A DNA stretch of 64,000 nucleotides from Paucibacter sediminis (lineage in GTDB: Bacteria > Pseudomonadota > Gammaproteobacteria > Burkholderiales > Burkholderiaceae_C), in NCBI RefSeq assembly GCF_030254645.1, contig NZ_CP116346.1:310001-374000 (forward strand). The letters run 5' to 3'. The notes beneath the pieces are model-generated. The model ran no database searches. It saw only the letters and a list, made by a program, of their open reading frames with translations, and was not told where the DNA came from. The position numbers were made by a program, and so were the translations under genes. Below, one piece after another: positions 53,481 to 61,792 of the stretch. How positions within the stretch are numbered: the stretch's first letter is position 1; each line of letters starts with the position of its first letter.

Positions 53481-54305
53481 ATGCAGCGCCGCCAATTGCT
53501 CACCCTCGCCAGCCTGCTGGCCACCGCCCTGCCCGGCCGGGCCCAGACCGCACCGGAGCCCGCCGAGCCCTGGCAGGAGCGGCCCGAGTTGCAGGCGCTG
53601 TTCGGCCAGCACAACACCGTGGGCACGCTGGTGGTGTTCGACACCGCCACGCGCCGCTGGCAGGTGGTGAACGCCGCGCGCGCCTACGAGCGCTTCATCC
53701 CGGCCTCCACCTTCAAGATCCCCAACACCCTGATTGCCCTGGACACCGGCGAGGCCATCGACGACCGCCACCCCTATGCCTGGGACGGCCAGCGCCGCTG
53801 GCTGGACGACTGGAACCGCGACCAGACGCTCACCAGCGCCTTCCGCGTCTCGGCCGTGTGGGTCTACCAGGACATCGCGCGCCATGTGGGCGCGGCACGC
53901 ATGCAGCGCTATCTGCAGGCCATGCGCTACGGCAATGCGCGCATCGGCCCCCGGCTCGACAGCTTCTGGCTGGACGGCGATCTGCGCATCTCGGCGGTGG
54001 AGCAGGTGGAGTTCCTGCGCCGCCTGAATGAGGGCCGCTTGCCGCTTGCGGCGCGCACGCTGGAGCTGGGCAAGCGCGTGATGCTGCGCGAGCAGGCCAA
54101 GGATGGCGCCTGGCGGCTCTATGCCAAGACCGGCTGGGCCAATGACGTGAAGCCAGCGGTGGGCTGGTATGTGGGCTGGCTGGAGCGCGCGGACGGCACG
54201 GCCTGCAGTTTCGCGCTCAACCTCGAGATGCGCCGCGACGCGCTGGCCCCGCAGCGCGAGGCCATCGCCAGGGCCATGCTCAGGGAGCTGGGTCTGTTGG
54301 ACTGA
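53481..54305 (+). CDS. class D (OXA-type) beta-lactamase
   Basis: A 274-residue periplasmic serine beta-lactamase. It has a short signal peptide (MQRRQLLTLASLLATALPGR, cut near AQT). Motifs are STFK (Ser76, Lys79 the carbamylated general base), SAV (Ser124), YGN (Tyr150) and KTG (Lys216), with WYVGWLE after it. PASTFKIPNTLIALDTG is a textbook OXA stretch. The gene has the same GC-rich composition as its neighbours and no adjacent mobile element, so it looks like a resident chromosomal enzyme. Its substrate range is not readable. The 3' end overlaps the convergent nudC gene by 26 bases. Confidence 0.9.
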   Translation: MQRRQLLTLASLLATALPGRAQTAPEPAEPWQERPELQALFGQHNTVGTLVVFDTATRRWQVVNAARAYERFIPASTFKIPNTLIALDTGEAIDDRHPYAWDGQRRWLDDWNRDQTLTSAFRVSAVWVYQDIARHVGAARMQRYLQAMRYGNARIGPRLDSFWLDGDLRISAVEQVEFLRRLNEGRLPLAARTLELGKRVMLREQAKDGAWRLYAKTGWANDVKPAVGWYVGWLERADGTACSFALNLEMRRDALAPQREAIARAMLRELGLLD

Positions 54306-55116
54306 GCCCGCTCAGCCAGCGCACCGTGTCCTCGATCAGATGGCCCGAGATGCTGAAGCGCGGCGGCACGCCGGGCAGGGCATCGATGGGGAACCAGGCC
54401 GCCTCCTCGATCTCGCCCGGCTGCGGCACGATCTCGCCGCCCGCCCACTCGGCCGTGTAGGCCACCATCAGGCTGTGCGGGAAGGGCCAGCTCTGGCTGC
54501 CGTAGTAGCGCAGGTTCTTCACCTGCACGCCCACCTCCTCGGCCACCTCGCGGTGCAGGCATTGCTCCAGCGATTCGCCCGCCTCGACGAAACCGGCCAG
54601 CGCGCTGAAGTAACCGGGCTTGAACTGCGGGCCGCGCGCCAGCAGCAGCTCGGGCACGCGCCCGGCCGGGCGCCGCCACAGCAGCGCCATCATCGCGGGG
54701 CTGAGGCGCGGATAGGCCACCTGCGCGCAGGCCGGGCAGCGGCGCGCGCGCTCATGTGCCAGCCGCTCGGTGGGCGTGCCGCAGACGCCGCAGAAGGCGT
54801 GCGCGCGGTCCCACTCCAGCACCTGGGCGGCGCGGCCGGCCACCGCCATCAGGGGCTCGGGCAGGGCCATCATGGCGGCGCGCAGCGGCATGGGCTGGCG
54901 GTCTGCGGGCAGCTCTGCCAGGCGCAGGGTCCAGCAGTCCAGCCCATCCAGCCGGCCCAGGTAATGGCGTTGCGCCGCAGCTTCCTCTGGCGCGATGCGC
55001 AGCCCGGCCTCCAGGGGCAGGTCCACCGGCAGCAAGACCTGACCCTCGAAAAAAACGAAATGCCAGGCCTGGGCGCTGGCGGGCTCGTCGGGCTGAACGG
55101 CAGGGATGAAGTGCAT
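54280..55116 (-). CDS. nudC: NAD(+)/NADH diphosphatase NudC
   Basis: A 278-residue Nudix hydrolase that splits NADH to NMNH and AMP and removes NAD caps from RNA. A four-cysteine zinc module is visible (FCGVCG, RCPAC, about residues 110-140). The Nudix box GFVEAGESLEQCLHREVAEEVGV has the normal G-x5-E-x7-REUXEEXGU pattern. The NudC-specific SQSWPFPHS follows. ATG at 55116 gives the expected N-terminal domain. An exact copy of the dispersed 14-base word lies within its N-terminal part. Confidence 0.92.
   Translation of the reverse strand: MHFIPAVQPDEPASAQAWHFVFFEGQVLLPVDLPLEAGLRIAPEEAAAQRHYLGRLDGLDCWTLRLAELPADRQPMPLRAAMMALPEPLMAVAGRAAQVLEWDRAHAFCGVCGTPTERLAHERARRCPACAQVAYPRLSPAMMALLWRRPAGRVPELLLARGPQFKPGYFSALAGFVEAGESLEQCLHREVAEEVGVQVKNLRYYGSQSWPFPHSLMVAYTAEWAGGEIVPQPGEIEEAAWFPIDALPGVPPRFSISGHLIEDTVRWLSGLSPTDPAP
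55032..55045 (-). repeat. copy of dispersed 14-base word (reverse orientation)
   Basis: An exact copy, the plus strand reading GCAAGACCTGACCC. On the coding strand of nudC it reads GQVL with GGT CAG GTC TTG codons. Confidence 0.6.
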
Positions 55117-55133
55117 GGATGAATGGAAAAAGG

Positions 55134-56105
55134 CTATCGATGCGGGCGGCTGGCGGCCACTGTATCGGAAGGCCGCGCCTGCAGGCCCTGGGCCAGGTGC
55201 TCGACCAGCGCCCGCACACGCTGCGGCATGAAGCGCTGGCTGGGCATCACCGCGTGCAGGGGCAGGCGGTCGCCGATCCAGTCGGGAAACAGGTTCACCA
55301 GCAGGCCCTGGGCGAGGCTGGCGCGCACGTCCAGCTCGCTCTTGTAGACCACGCCCAGGCCCGCCAGCGCCCAGCCATGGGCGATCTCGCCATCGTCGGT
55401 GCTGCGCCGCCCCTGCACCGGCACCGCCAGCACCGGCCCCTCGTCGCTCTGGCGGAAGCGCCATTGGCGCTCATGGCGGTTGCGGATCTTGAAGGTCAGG
55501 CATTCGCAGGCGCTCAGCTCGCTCGGATGCGCCGGCCGGCCATGGCGCTGCAGAAAGGCCGGGCTGGCGACGGCCAGCCGGTTCACCTCGGTGAGCTTGC
55601 GCGCCACCAGGCCGGAATCGGCCAGCAGGCCATAGCGGATCGCCACGTCGACCTCGTCCTTGTAGATGTCCAGCAGCGAATCGCCGACGCTGAGGTGCAA
55701 CGCCACGCCGGGGTGCCTCAGCATGAAGGCATCAAGCAGGGGCAGCAGCTGGCGGCGCGTCAGGTCGCTGGAGGCGCTCATGCGGATGCGGCCGCGCAGG
55801 CGCGCGTCGGCGGCCCGGCCCTTGGCCCGGCCGCCTTGCTGCTCCTCGCTCACCAGGGCCACCCCCTCGTCCAGCAGCTCCAGCGCGCGCTGGCCATAGT
55901 CGCGCAGCTGCTCGCCCGCGGCGCTCAGGCGCAGCGCACGCGTGCTGCGCTCCACCAGGCGCACGCCCAGGCGCGCCTCCAGCTTCTTGAGCATGGCACT
56001 GGCGGCCGCCGGCGTGATCTGCATGACCCGGGAGGCGGCCGTCAGGCTGCCGCCGCGGGCGCATTCCACGAGCAGCCTCAGCTCATCCGTATTTTCAATT
56101 TTCAT
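55134..56105 (-). CDS. LysR family transcriptional regulator
   Basis: A 323-residue LysR-type regulator. The winged helix at about residues 1-62 includes LLVECARGGSLTAASRVMQITPAAASAMLKKLEARLG. The effector-binding domain follows (RIRMSASSDLTRRQLLPLLDAF, VDVAIRYG). ATG at 56105 gives MKIENTDELRLL, the normal opening. It is divergent from a zinc-type alcohol dehydrogenase-like gene across 99 bases, the usual layout of a LysR regulator and its target. Confidence 0.88.
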   Translation of the reverse strand: MKIENTDELRLLVECARGGSLTAASRVMQITPAAASAMLKKLEARLGVRLVERSTRALRLSAAGEQLRDYGQRALELLDEGVALVSEEQQGGRAKGRAADARLRGRIRMSASSDLTRRQLLPLLDAFMLRHPGVALHLSVGDSLLDIYKDEVDVAIRYGLLADSGLVARKLTEVNRLAVASPAFLQRHGRPAHPSELSACECLTFKIRNRHERQWRFRQSDEGPVLAVPVQGRRSTDDGEIAHGWALAGLGVVYKSELDVRASLAQGLLVNLFPDWIGDRLPLHAVMPSQRFMPQRVRALVEHLAQGLQARPSDTVAASRPHR

Positions 56106-56204
56106 TTGAAACTGATTGTCGATCCAGCCTATTTTTCGGAAAGCATTGAAGCACCAAGATAGCGGCCATCGCAACCTGTTTTTCTTTCCTTGAGGAGCTG
56201 ATCC

Positions 56205-57227
56205 ATGAAAGCCGTTGGCTATTACCAGAACCTGCCGCTGCAGGCCGCCGAGTCCCTGCTGGACCTGGACCTGCCCGCCCCCACCCCCGGCCCGCGCGAT
56301 CTGCTGGTGGAGGTGAGCGCCATCGCCGTCAACCCGGTGGACGTGAAGGTGCGCATGAGCCGCCCCGCCCCCGATGCCGGCAGCCCGGTGCTGCTGGGCT
56401 GGGACGCGGTGGGCGTGGTGCGCGCCATCGGCGCCGAGGTGAGCGGTTTTGCGCCGGGCGACCGGGTCTGGTATGCCGGCGAGATCAACCGCCCCGGCAG
56501 CTATGCCCAGCTGCAATGCGTGGATCACCGCATCGCCGCGCTCGCGCCCAAGACCTTGAGCGATGCCCAGGCCGCCGCCCTGCCGCTCACCGCCATCACC
56601 GCCTGGGAGCTGCTGTTCGAGCGCCTGCAGGTGCAAGCCAGACCCGAGCGGCCGGTGAGCCTGCTGGTGACGGGTGCGGGCGGCGGCGTGGGTTCCATCC
56701 TGGTGCAGCTGGCACGCCGGCTGGCGCCGCAGCTGACCGTGATCGCCACGGCCTCGCGGCCCGAGTCGGCGGCCTGGCTGCGCGAGCTGGGCGCGCACCA
56801 TGTGATCGACCACACGCAGGCCCTCGCTCCGCAGATTGCAGCGCTGGGCGCGCCCTCGCTACGTTATGCCGCCAGCCTGACGCACACGCCGCTGCATTTC
56901 AACGACATCGTCGCCGCGCTGGAGCCGCAGGGCCGCATCGGCATGATCGACGACTTCGCGCCCGATGCGCTGAACGTGATGGCGCTGAAGGGCAAGAGCC
57001 TGTCGCTGCACTGGGAGATGATGTTTGTGCGCCCCTTGCATGCCACGCACGACCTCGCTGAGGTTGGCCAGCTGCTGGCCGAGGTGGCGCGCCTGGCCGA
57101 TGCCGGCGCGCTGCGCAGCACCCTCAGCGAGGTGCTGGGCCCCATCAATGCCGCGACGCTGAAGCGCGCCCATGCGCTGCTGGAGGGCCAGCACACGCGC
57201 GGCAAGCTGGTGCTGCAGGGCTTCTAG
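56205..57227 (+). CDS. zinc-type alcohol dehydrogenase-like quinone oxidoreductase
   Basis: A 340-residue medium-chain dehydrogenase/reductase of the zinc-type alcohol dehydrogenase-like sub-group that includes quinone reductases (MKAVGYYQNLPLQ opening). VNPVDVKVRMS and GWDAVGVVRAIG mark the catalytic domain; VTGAGGGVGSILVQLARRLA is the nucleotide-binding loop. Zinc cysteines are missing, so it probably reduces quinones or enones with NADPH. TTGAGGAG lies upstream of ATG at 56205. Its stop overlaps the convergent EamA gene by four bases. Confidence 0.87.
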   Translation: MKAVGYYQNLPLQAAESLLDLDLPAPTPGPRDLLVEVSAIAVNPVDVKVRMSRPAPDAGSPVLLGWDAVGVVRAIGAEVSGFAPGDRVWYAGEINRPGSYAQLQCVDHRIAALAPKTLSDAQAAALPLTAITAWELLFERLQVQARPERPVSLLVTGAGGGVGSILVQLARRLAPQLTVIATASRPESAAWLRELGAHHVIDHTQALAPQIAALGAPSLRYAASLTHTPLHFNDIVAALEPQGRIGMIDDFAPDALNVMALKGKSLSLHWEMMFVRPLHATHDLAEVGQLLAEVARLADAGALRSTLSEVLGPINAATLKRAHALLEGQHTRGKLVLQGF

Positions 57228-58075
57228 CGGCCTCTTGCGCGGCTCAGCAGCACCAGGGCCACGCCGCCCAGGATGGCCAGCGAGGCCAGGGTCAGGCGCA
57301 GCGTGGGCAGCTCGGCCAGCAGCAGCGCGCCGCCCAGCGCCGCCAGCGGCGGCACCAGCAGCTGCACGCTGGCGGCGCGCAGGGCACCCAGCCCCGGCAG
57401 GGCCGCGTACCAGAGCACATAGCCCAGCCCCGAGCTGAGCGCCCCCGAGGCCATGCCCAGCAGCAGGCCCTGGGTCTGCAGCTGCAGCTGGCCCTGCATC
57501 AGCAAGCTCATCAGGAGCGCCAGCGGCGTGGCGCACAGGAAGTTGCGCGCCGTGCTGGCCAGCGGGTTGCCGCTGGCACGCCGGCCGCGCAAGGAATAGA
57601 CGCCCCAGGCCGCCCCGGCCACCCCCATCAGCAGCGCCCCCAGCGGCGCCGGTGCTGCCACCCCGGGCGCCACCAGATAGAGCAGGCCCGCCAGGGCCAG
57701 GCCCAGGCCGACCCAGGCCTGCGGCGCGAAGCGCTCGCCGGCCCGCAGGCCGGCGCCGAACATGGTCAGCTGCACCGCGCCGAACAGGATCAGCGCGCCC
57801 GTGCCGGCGCTGAGCGTCAGGTAGGCGAAGGAGAAGCCCGCCACATAGAGCCACAGCATCAGCACCGCCAGCCAGTCGGTGGCCAGCGCCGCGGCCTCGG
57901 CGGCGCGCCAGCGCATCAGCACCGCCAGCATGGCCGCGCCCGAGGCCAGGCGCACGCTGGCAAAGCTGGCCGGGTCGATACTGGCCTGCTGCAGCGCGGC
58001 CCGGCACAGCAGCGAATTGGCGGCAAAGGCCAGCATGGCCAGGGCGGTGAGCAGCAGGGTGCGGCGCGCGATCAT
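57224..58075 (-). CDS. EamA/DMT family transporter
   Basis: A 283-residue inner-membrane protein with ten hydrophobic segments forming two EamA repeats. The first opens LLLTALAMLAFAANSLLCRAAL, and the second contains GVAGAAWGVYSLRGR and GLGYVLWYAALPGLGALRAA. It resembles metabolite exporters such as RhtA or YdcZ-like carriers; the substrate is unknown. It starts seven bases after the upstream DUF2182 gene and may share its transcript. Confidence 0.85.
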   Translation of the reverse strand: MIARRTLLLTALAMLAFAANSLLCRAALQQASIDPASFASVRLASGAAMLAVLMRWRAAEAAALATDWLAVLMLWLYVAGFSFAYLTLSAGTGALILFGAVQLTMFGAGLRAGERFAPQAWVGLGLALAGLLYLVAPGVAAPAPLGALLMGVAGAAWGVYSLRGRRASGNPLASTARNFLCATPLALLMSLLMQGQLQLQTQGLLLGMASGALSSGLGYVLWYAALPGLGALRAASVQLLVPPLAALGGALLLAELPTLRLTLASLAILGGVALVLLSRARGR

Positions 58076-58082
58076 GGGGGCA

Positions 58083-58868
58083 TCACAGATGCGCCAGCAA
58101 GATCCACAGCGCCCCGCCCAGCAGGGCCAGGCCCAGCGGCGCGCTGATGCGGCGCCCCCAGGGCAGGTTCTTCTCGATCGCCATCAGCAGGGCCAGCAGC
58201 AGCATCCAGCCCAGATTGCCCATGCCCACCACGAACATCAGCAGCATCAGGGCCCAGCAGCAGCCCACGCAGAACAGGCCATGGTGGGCGCCCAGCGCAA
58301 AGGCCTGGCGCGCCGGGTGGCGGCCGCGCCAATGCTCGATCACGAAGCTCAGCGGCGTGCGGCATTTGTCCAGGCAACGGTGCTTGAGCGCACTGAACTG
58401 GAAGGCGCCGGCCAGGGCAAAGCTCAGCGCGCCGACGGCCCAGGCATTCCAGGCCAGCCAGGGCAGGCGGTCCACGCCGGCCAGCAGCAACTCCTGCAGG
58501 CCATGGGCGGCGAGGCCGAACAGGCCCCAGACCGCCAGATAGCCCAGGCCCAGCAGCGCCAGCAGGCGCGGCCGGTCGGCGCGCCCGTCGCTGACGCGCG
58601 CGAAGGCATCGAACAGCGGCAAGGTGGTGGGCAGCATCATCGCCGTGATCATCAGCGCCCAGGCCAGGCCATGCAGCAGCCAGGTGGCGCCGGGCACGGC
58701 GCGACACAGCTGCGCCAGCGGCCCCTCGCCGCCCCACTCGCCATGCTCGAGATAGCGGCCATAGGGGCTGGCCGCCCAGGCCCACAGCGCCGCCCAGGCC
58801 AGCGCGGCCAGGGCCAGCAGCAGGGGCACGAGGACGCGCCGGTGGCGCGCCATCCGGGCATCAGGCAT
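58083..58868 (-). CDS. DUF2182 integral membrane protein
   Basis: A 261-residue membrane protein of the DUF2182 family with about seven hydrophobic segments. Conserved features are MITAMMLPTTLPLFDAFA, the cysteine-containing loop LKHRCLDKCRTPLSFVIEHW and GLFCVGCCWALMLLMF. The paired cysteines and histidines have led to its description as a predicted metal-binding protein, but no function is established. Its start at 58868 overlaps the end of the DUF1326 gene; ATG at 58853 is an alternative. The two families are often neighbours. Confidence 0.85.
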   Translation of the reverse strand: MPDARMARHRRVLVPLLLALAALAWAALWAWAASPYGRYLEHGEWGGEGPLAQLCRAVPGATWLLHGLAWALMITAMMLPTTLPLFDAFARVSDGRADRPRLLALLGLGYLAVWGLFGLAAHGLQELLLAGVDRLPWLAWNAWAVGALSFALAGAFQFSALKHRCLDKCRTPLSFVIEHWRGRHPARQAFALGAHHGLFCVGCCWALMLLMFVVGMGNLGWMLLLALLMAIEKNLPWGRRISAPLGLALLGGALWILLAHL

Positions 58869-59463
58869 CGAACACGAAGGTGCTCTGCAGGGCGTTGTGG
58901 TTCTTCAGGTTCAGGTCTATGCCCAGGGCCGCGTTCTTGGAGCGGTAGCTGGGCGCCTTGCCCACGTACACCGGCGCGCCCGGCACGGTGGAGAACACCG
59001 TCTCGGCCAGCGTGGTCTTGGCGCCGCTGGCGCCCACATAGGGCTCGAGCTCGGCGTAGTAGTCCGTGCCGATCTCCAGCTTGCCGCTGCCGCCCTGCAC
59101 GGTGAACTTGATGTCGGCACGCTCCACCGATACCACCTTGCCGATCAACTTGGCCAGATCGGCCACCGGCCCGCCGGCCTGGCCGGTGTAGACCTTCAGC
59201 AAGGCGTCTTCCTGGGCCTTGCTGGCGTTCTGGTCGACGAAGATGGCCGCCGTCCAGTTGCCCTGCAGGATGTTGCCGGGCACATGGGCCACGGCGGCGA
59301 TGGTGAGGCCGCTGACATCCACGCCCTCGATGAGCCCCTTGTCGACACGCCAGGCGACGATGGTGTCGCAGGTCCCGAAATCGGGGTCTTCGCCGATCCA
59401 GCAAGGGCACAGCACCTTGCAGTTGCAGACCTCCAGCAAACGCCCTTCGAGGTGGTAGCCCAT
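58861..59463 (-). CDS. DUF1326 domain-containing protein
   Basis: A 200-residue soluble protein with the DUF1326 opening MGYHLEGRLLEVCNCKVLCPCW, placing four cysteines at positions 13, 15, 20 and 22 and another in FGTC. The rest is beta-rich (NWTAAIFVDQNASKAQEDALLKVYTGQAGGPV). There is no signal peptide. ATG at 59463 has AAGGGG upstream. The cysteine cluster suggests metal binding. It overlaps the DUF2182 gene and the two proteins probably act together. Their role is unknown. Confidence 0.85.
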   Translation of the reverse strand: MGYHLEGRLLEVCNCKVLCPCWIGEDPDFGTCDTIVAWRVDKGLIEGVDVSGLTIAAVAHVPGNILQGNWTAAIFVDQNASKAQEDALLKVYTGQAGGPVADLAKLIGKVVSVERADIKFTVQGGSGKLEIGTDYYAELEPYVGASGAKTTLAETVFSTVPGAPVYVGKAPSYRSKNAALGIDLNLKNHNALQSTFVFDA

Positions 59464-59580
59464 GGAAACCCCCTTACCTTGCCTTGCTTCGCACGCCGCG
59501 CCGCGACCGCGACAGGGCCTGGCGATGCTACGCCCGGGCCGGCGCAGCAACCAGTGCCGCGCCCCTGCACTCTAGGGGTC

Positions 59581-61575
59581 TTAGAAGTGGATGCCGCGCA
59601 TCATCTGCTGCAGCGCGATCGCCTCGGCCGAGAGCTGCGGCTTGCCGCCCTTCTCGCCCTTGGCGGCATCGCTGTCGGGGAACATGCGGAAGCTGGTGTT
59701 CATGACGATCTGGGCCACGCGCGGCACCAGCGCATGCATCAGCTCGCCGGTGATGCCCAGCCGGGTGGCGATGCGCACCGGCTTGCTGATGCAGGCCTGG
59801 GCGATCATGTCGGCCGCTTCCTCGGGCGCCAGCGTCGGCACGTTGTTGTAGATCTTGGTGGGCGCGATCATGGGCGTGCGCACCAGCGGCATGTTGATGG
59901 TGGTGAAGGTGATGCCGAGGTCCGCATATTCGCTGGAGGCGCAACGCGTCCAGGCATCCAGCGCCGCCTTGGAAGCCACATAGGCCGAGAAGCGCGGCGC
60001 GTTGGTGAGCACGCCGATGCTGGAGATATTCACCACATGACCCTTGCGCTTGGCCACCATGCCGGGCAAGAGGCCCATGGTGACACGCAGGCAACCAAAA
60101 TAGTTCAGCTGCATGGTGCGCTCGAAATCGTGGAAGCGATCGTAGCTGCTCTCGATGGCGCGGCGGATCGAGCGGCCGGCGTTGTTGATGAGGAAGTCGA
60201 TGCCGCCGAAGTTCTCGTTGATCCAGGCCACCATGGCGGCGCAGCTCTCCTCGTTGGCGATGTCGGCCGAGAAGCTGTGCACCTGCGCCTCCTTGCCGGC
60301 GGCGGCCTTGATCTCCTTCACCGCCTCGGCCAGCTTGACCTCGTCGCGCGCGCAGATCAGGGTGATGGCGCCGGCCTCGGCGAACTTGATCGCCGCTGCC
60401 AGGCCGATGCCCGAGGAGCCGCCCGTCACCAGCACCACCTTGCCGGCCACCGTGCCCTTGAGGCTGCGGTCGATCAGCACGTCCGGGTCGAGATGGCGCT
60501 CCCAGTAGTCCCACAGGCGCCAGGCGTAATCCTTCAGGTTCGGGCAGGCCACACCCGAGCCCTTGAGGGCCGCCTCGGTCTCGCGGCAGTCGAAGCGGGT
60601 CGGGTAGTTGATGAAGGTGAGCATGTCCTCGGGCAGGCCCAGGTCCTTCATCACCGCGTTGCGGATGCGCCGCACCGGCGCCAGCGCCATCAGGCCCTTC
60701 TTCACGCTCTTGGGGATGAAGCCCAGGAGCGCGGCGTTGACGAACAGATTCATCTTCGGCGCATGCGCGGCCTTGGAGAAGATGTCCAGCACGTCGCCGA
60801 CGCGGTAGCCCACCGGATCCACCAAGTGGAAGCAGCCGCCGCTCTTCTTCTGCTGGTGGCTGATGTGGTCCAGCGCATCCACCACGAAGTCCACCGGCAC
60901 GATGTTGACGCGCCCGCCTTCCAGGCCGATCGAGGGCATCCAGGGCGGCAGGATCTGGCGCAGGCGCTGGATCGGCTTGAAGAAGTAGTAGGGCCCGTCG
61001 ATCTTGTCCATCTGGCCGGTCGTGGAGTCGCCCACCACCATGGCCGGGCGGTACACCGTCCAGGGCTTCTTGCACTCCTTGCGCACGATCTTCTCGCTCT
61101 CGTGCTTGGTGCTGAAGTAGGGGTGATCGAGGTTCTCGGCCTCATCGAACATGTCCTCGCGGAACACGCCCTCGTAGAGGCCGGCGGCGGCGATCGAGCT
61201 CACATGGTGGACATGGCCGGCATCGATGGCCTGGGCAAACTCCACCATGCTGCGGGTGCCGTCGATATTGGCCCGGATCTGGCTCTCCTCATCGGCCTTG
61301 AGGTCGTAGACCGCGGCGAGGTGGTAGACATGGTCGATGCTGCCCTTCAGCGCCTTGATCTGCTCGGCGCTCACGCCCAGCTTCTTGGCGGTGAGATCTC
61401 CATAGACCGGAATCGCGCGGGTCTTGGCCACGCCCCAGTACTCCAGCAGTTCGGGCAGCTTCTCGGCGCTCTCCTGGCGCAGCAGGAAGTACACCGTGCT
61501 GCCGCGGCGTGTGAGCAATTTCTTGACCAAACGCTTGCCGATGAAGCCGGTGGCACCCGTGACGAAGTACTGCAT
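59581..61575 (-). CDS. two-domain reductase (extended SDR fused to classical SDR), fatty acyl-CoA reductase-like
   Basis: A 664-residue fusion. The N-terminal extended SDR/thioester-reductase-like domain starts MQYFVTGATGFIGKRLVKKLL and has YFSTK as its YxxxK site (about 1-370). The C-terminal classical SDR starts near residue 375 with VTGGSSGIGLAAAIKFAEAG, then INNAG and YVASK. This order matches bacterial fatty acyl-CoA reductases, such as the Acr1/Rv3391-like group, which make aldehydes or alcohols from acyl-CoA. ATG at 61575 starts the first Rossmann motif. A role in storage lipid or wax formation is possible next to PHA-granule genes, but this is inference. Confidence 0.8.
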   Translation of the reverse strand: MQYFVTGATGFIGKRLVKKLLTRRGSTVYFLLRQESAEKLPELLEYWGVAKTRAIPVYGDLTAKKLGVSAEQIKALKGSIDHVYHLAAVYDLKADEESQIRANIDGTRSMVEFAQAIDAGHVHHVSSIAAAGLYEGVFREDMFDEAENLDHPYFSTKHESEKIVRKECKKPWTVYRPAMVVGDSTTGQMDKIDGPYYFFKPIQRLRQILPPWMPSIGLEGGRVNIVPVDFVVDALDHISHQQKKSGGCFHLVDPVGYRVGDVLDIFSKAAHAPKMNLFVNAALLGFIPKSVKKGLMALAPVRRIRNAVMKDLGLPEDMLTFINYPTRFDCRETEAALKGSGVACPNLKDYAWRLWDYWERHLDPDVLIDRSLKGTVAGKVVLVTGGSSGIGLAAAIKFAEAGAITLICARDEVKLAEAVKEIKAAAGKEAQVHSFSADIANEESCAAMVAWINENFGGIDFLINNAGRSIRRAIESSYDRFHDFERTMQLNYFGCLRVTMGLLPGMVAKRKGHVVNISSIGVLTNAPRFSAYVASKAALDAWTRCASSEYADLGITFTTINMPLVRTPMIAPTKIYNNVPTLAPEEAADMIAQACISKPVRIATRLGITGELMHALVPRVAQIVMNTSFRMFPDSDAAKGEKGGKPQLSAEAIALQQMMRGIHF

Positions 61576-61792
61576 GCTGTCTCCTGATCTGTTGGACTGT
61601 CTAACCCTGGATGATCGCTCTGATTCTTGTCGATTCCGCGCGCGCACCTGCTGCGCGCTTTCCCCAAGCCGCCGCTGGATAGAGGCCACGCACTAGCTTT
61701 GCGCGCCCAATCCTTGAGCGCCGGCCCTATAGTGAAGCCTGCACACCGCGCATCAAGCGCCCGGTGGCGCCACCCCATCAAAGGACTCACTC

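Noticed and set aside
56100-56111. TTTCATTTGAAA dyad at the start of the second LysR gene as operator
   Set aside because: It overlaps the start codon and is short and AT-rich; too weak to claim as a binding site.
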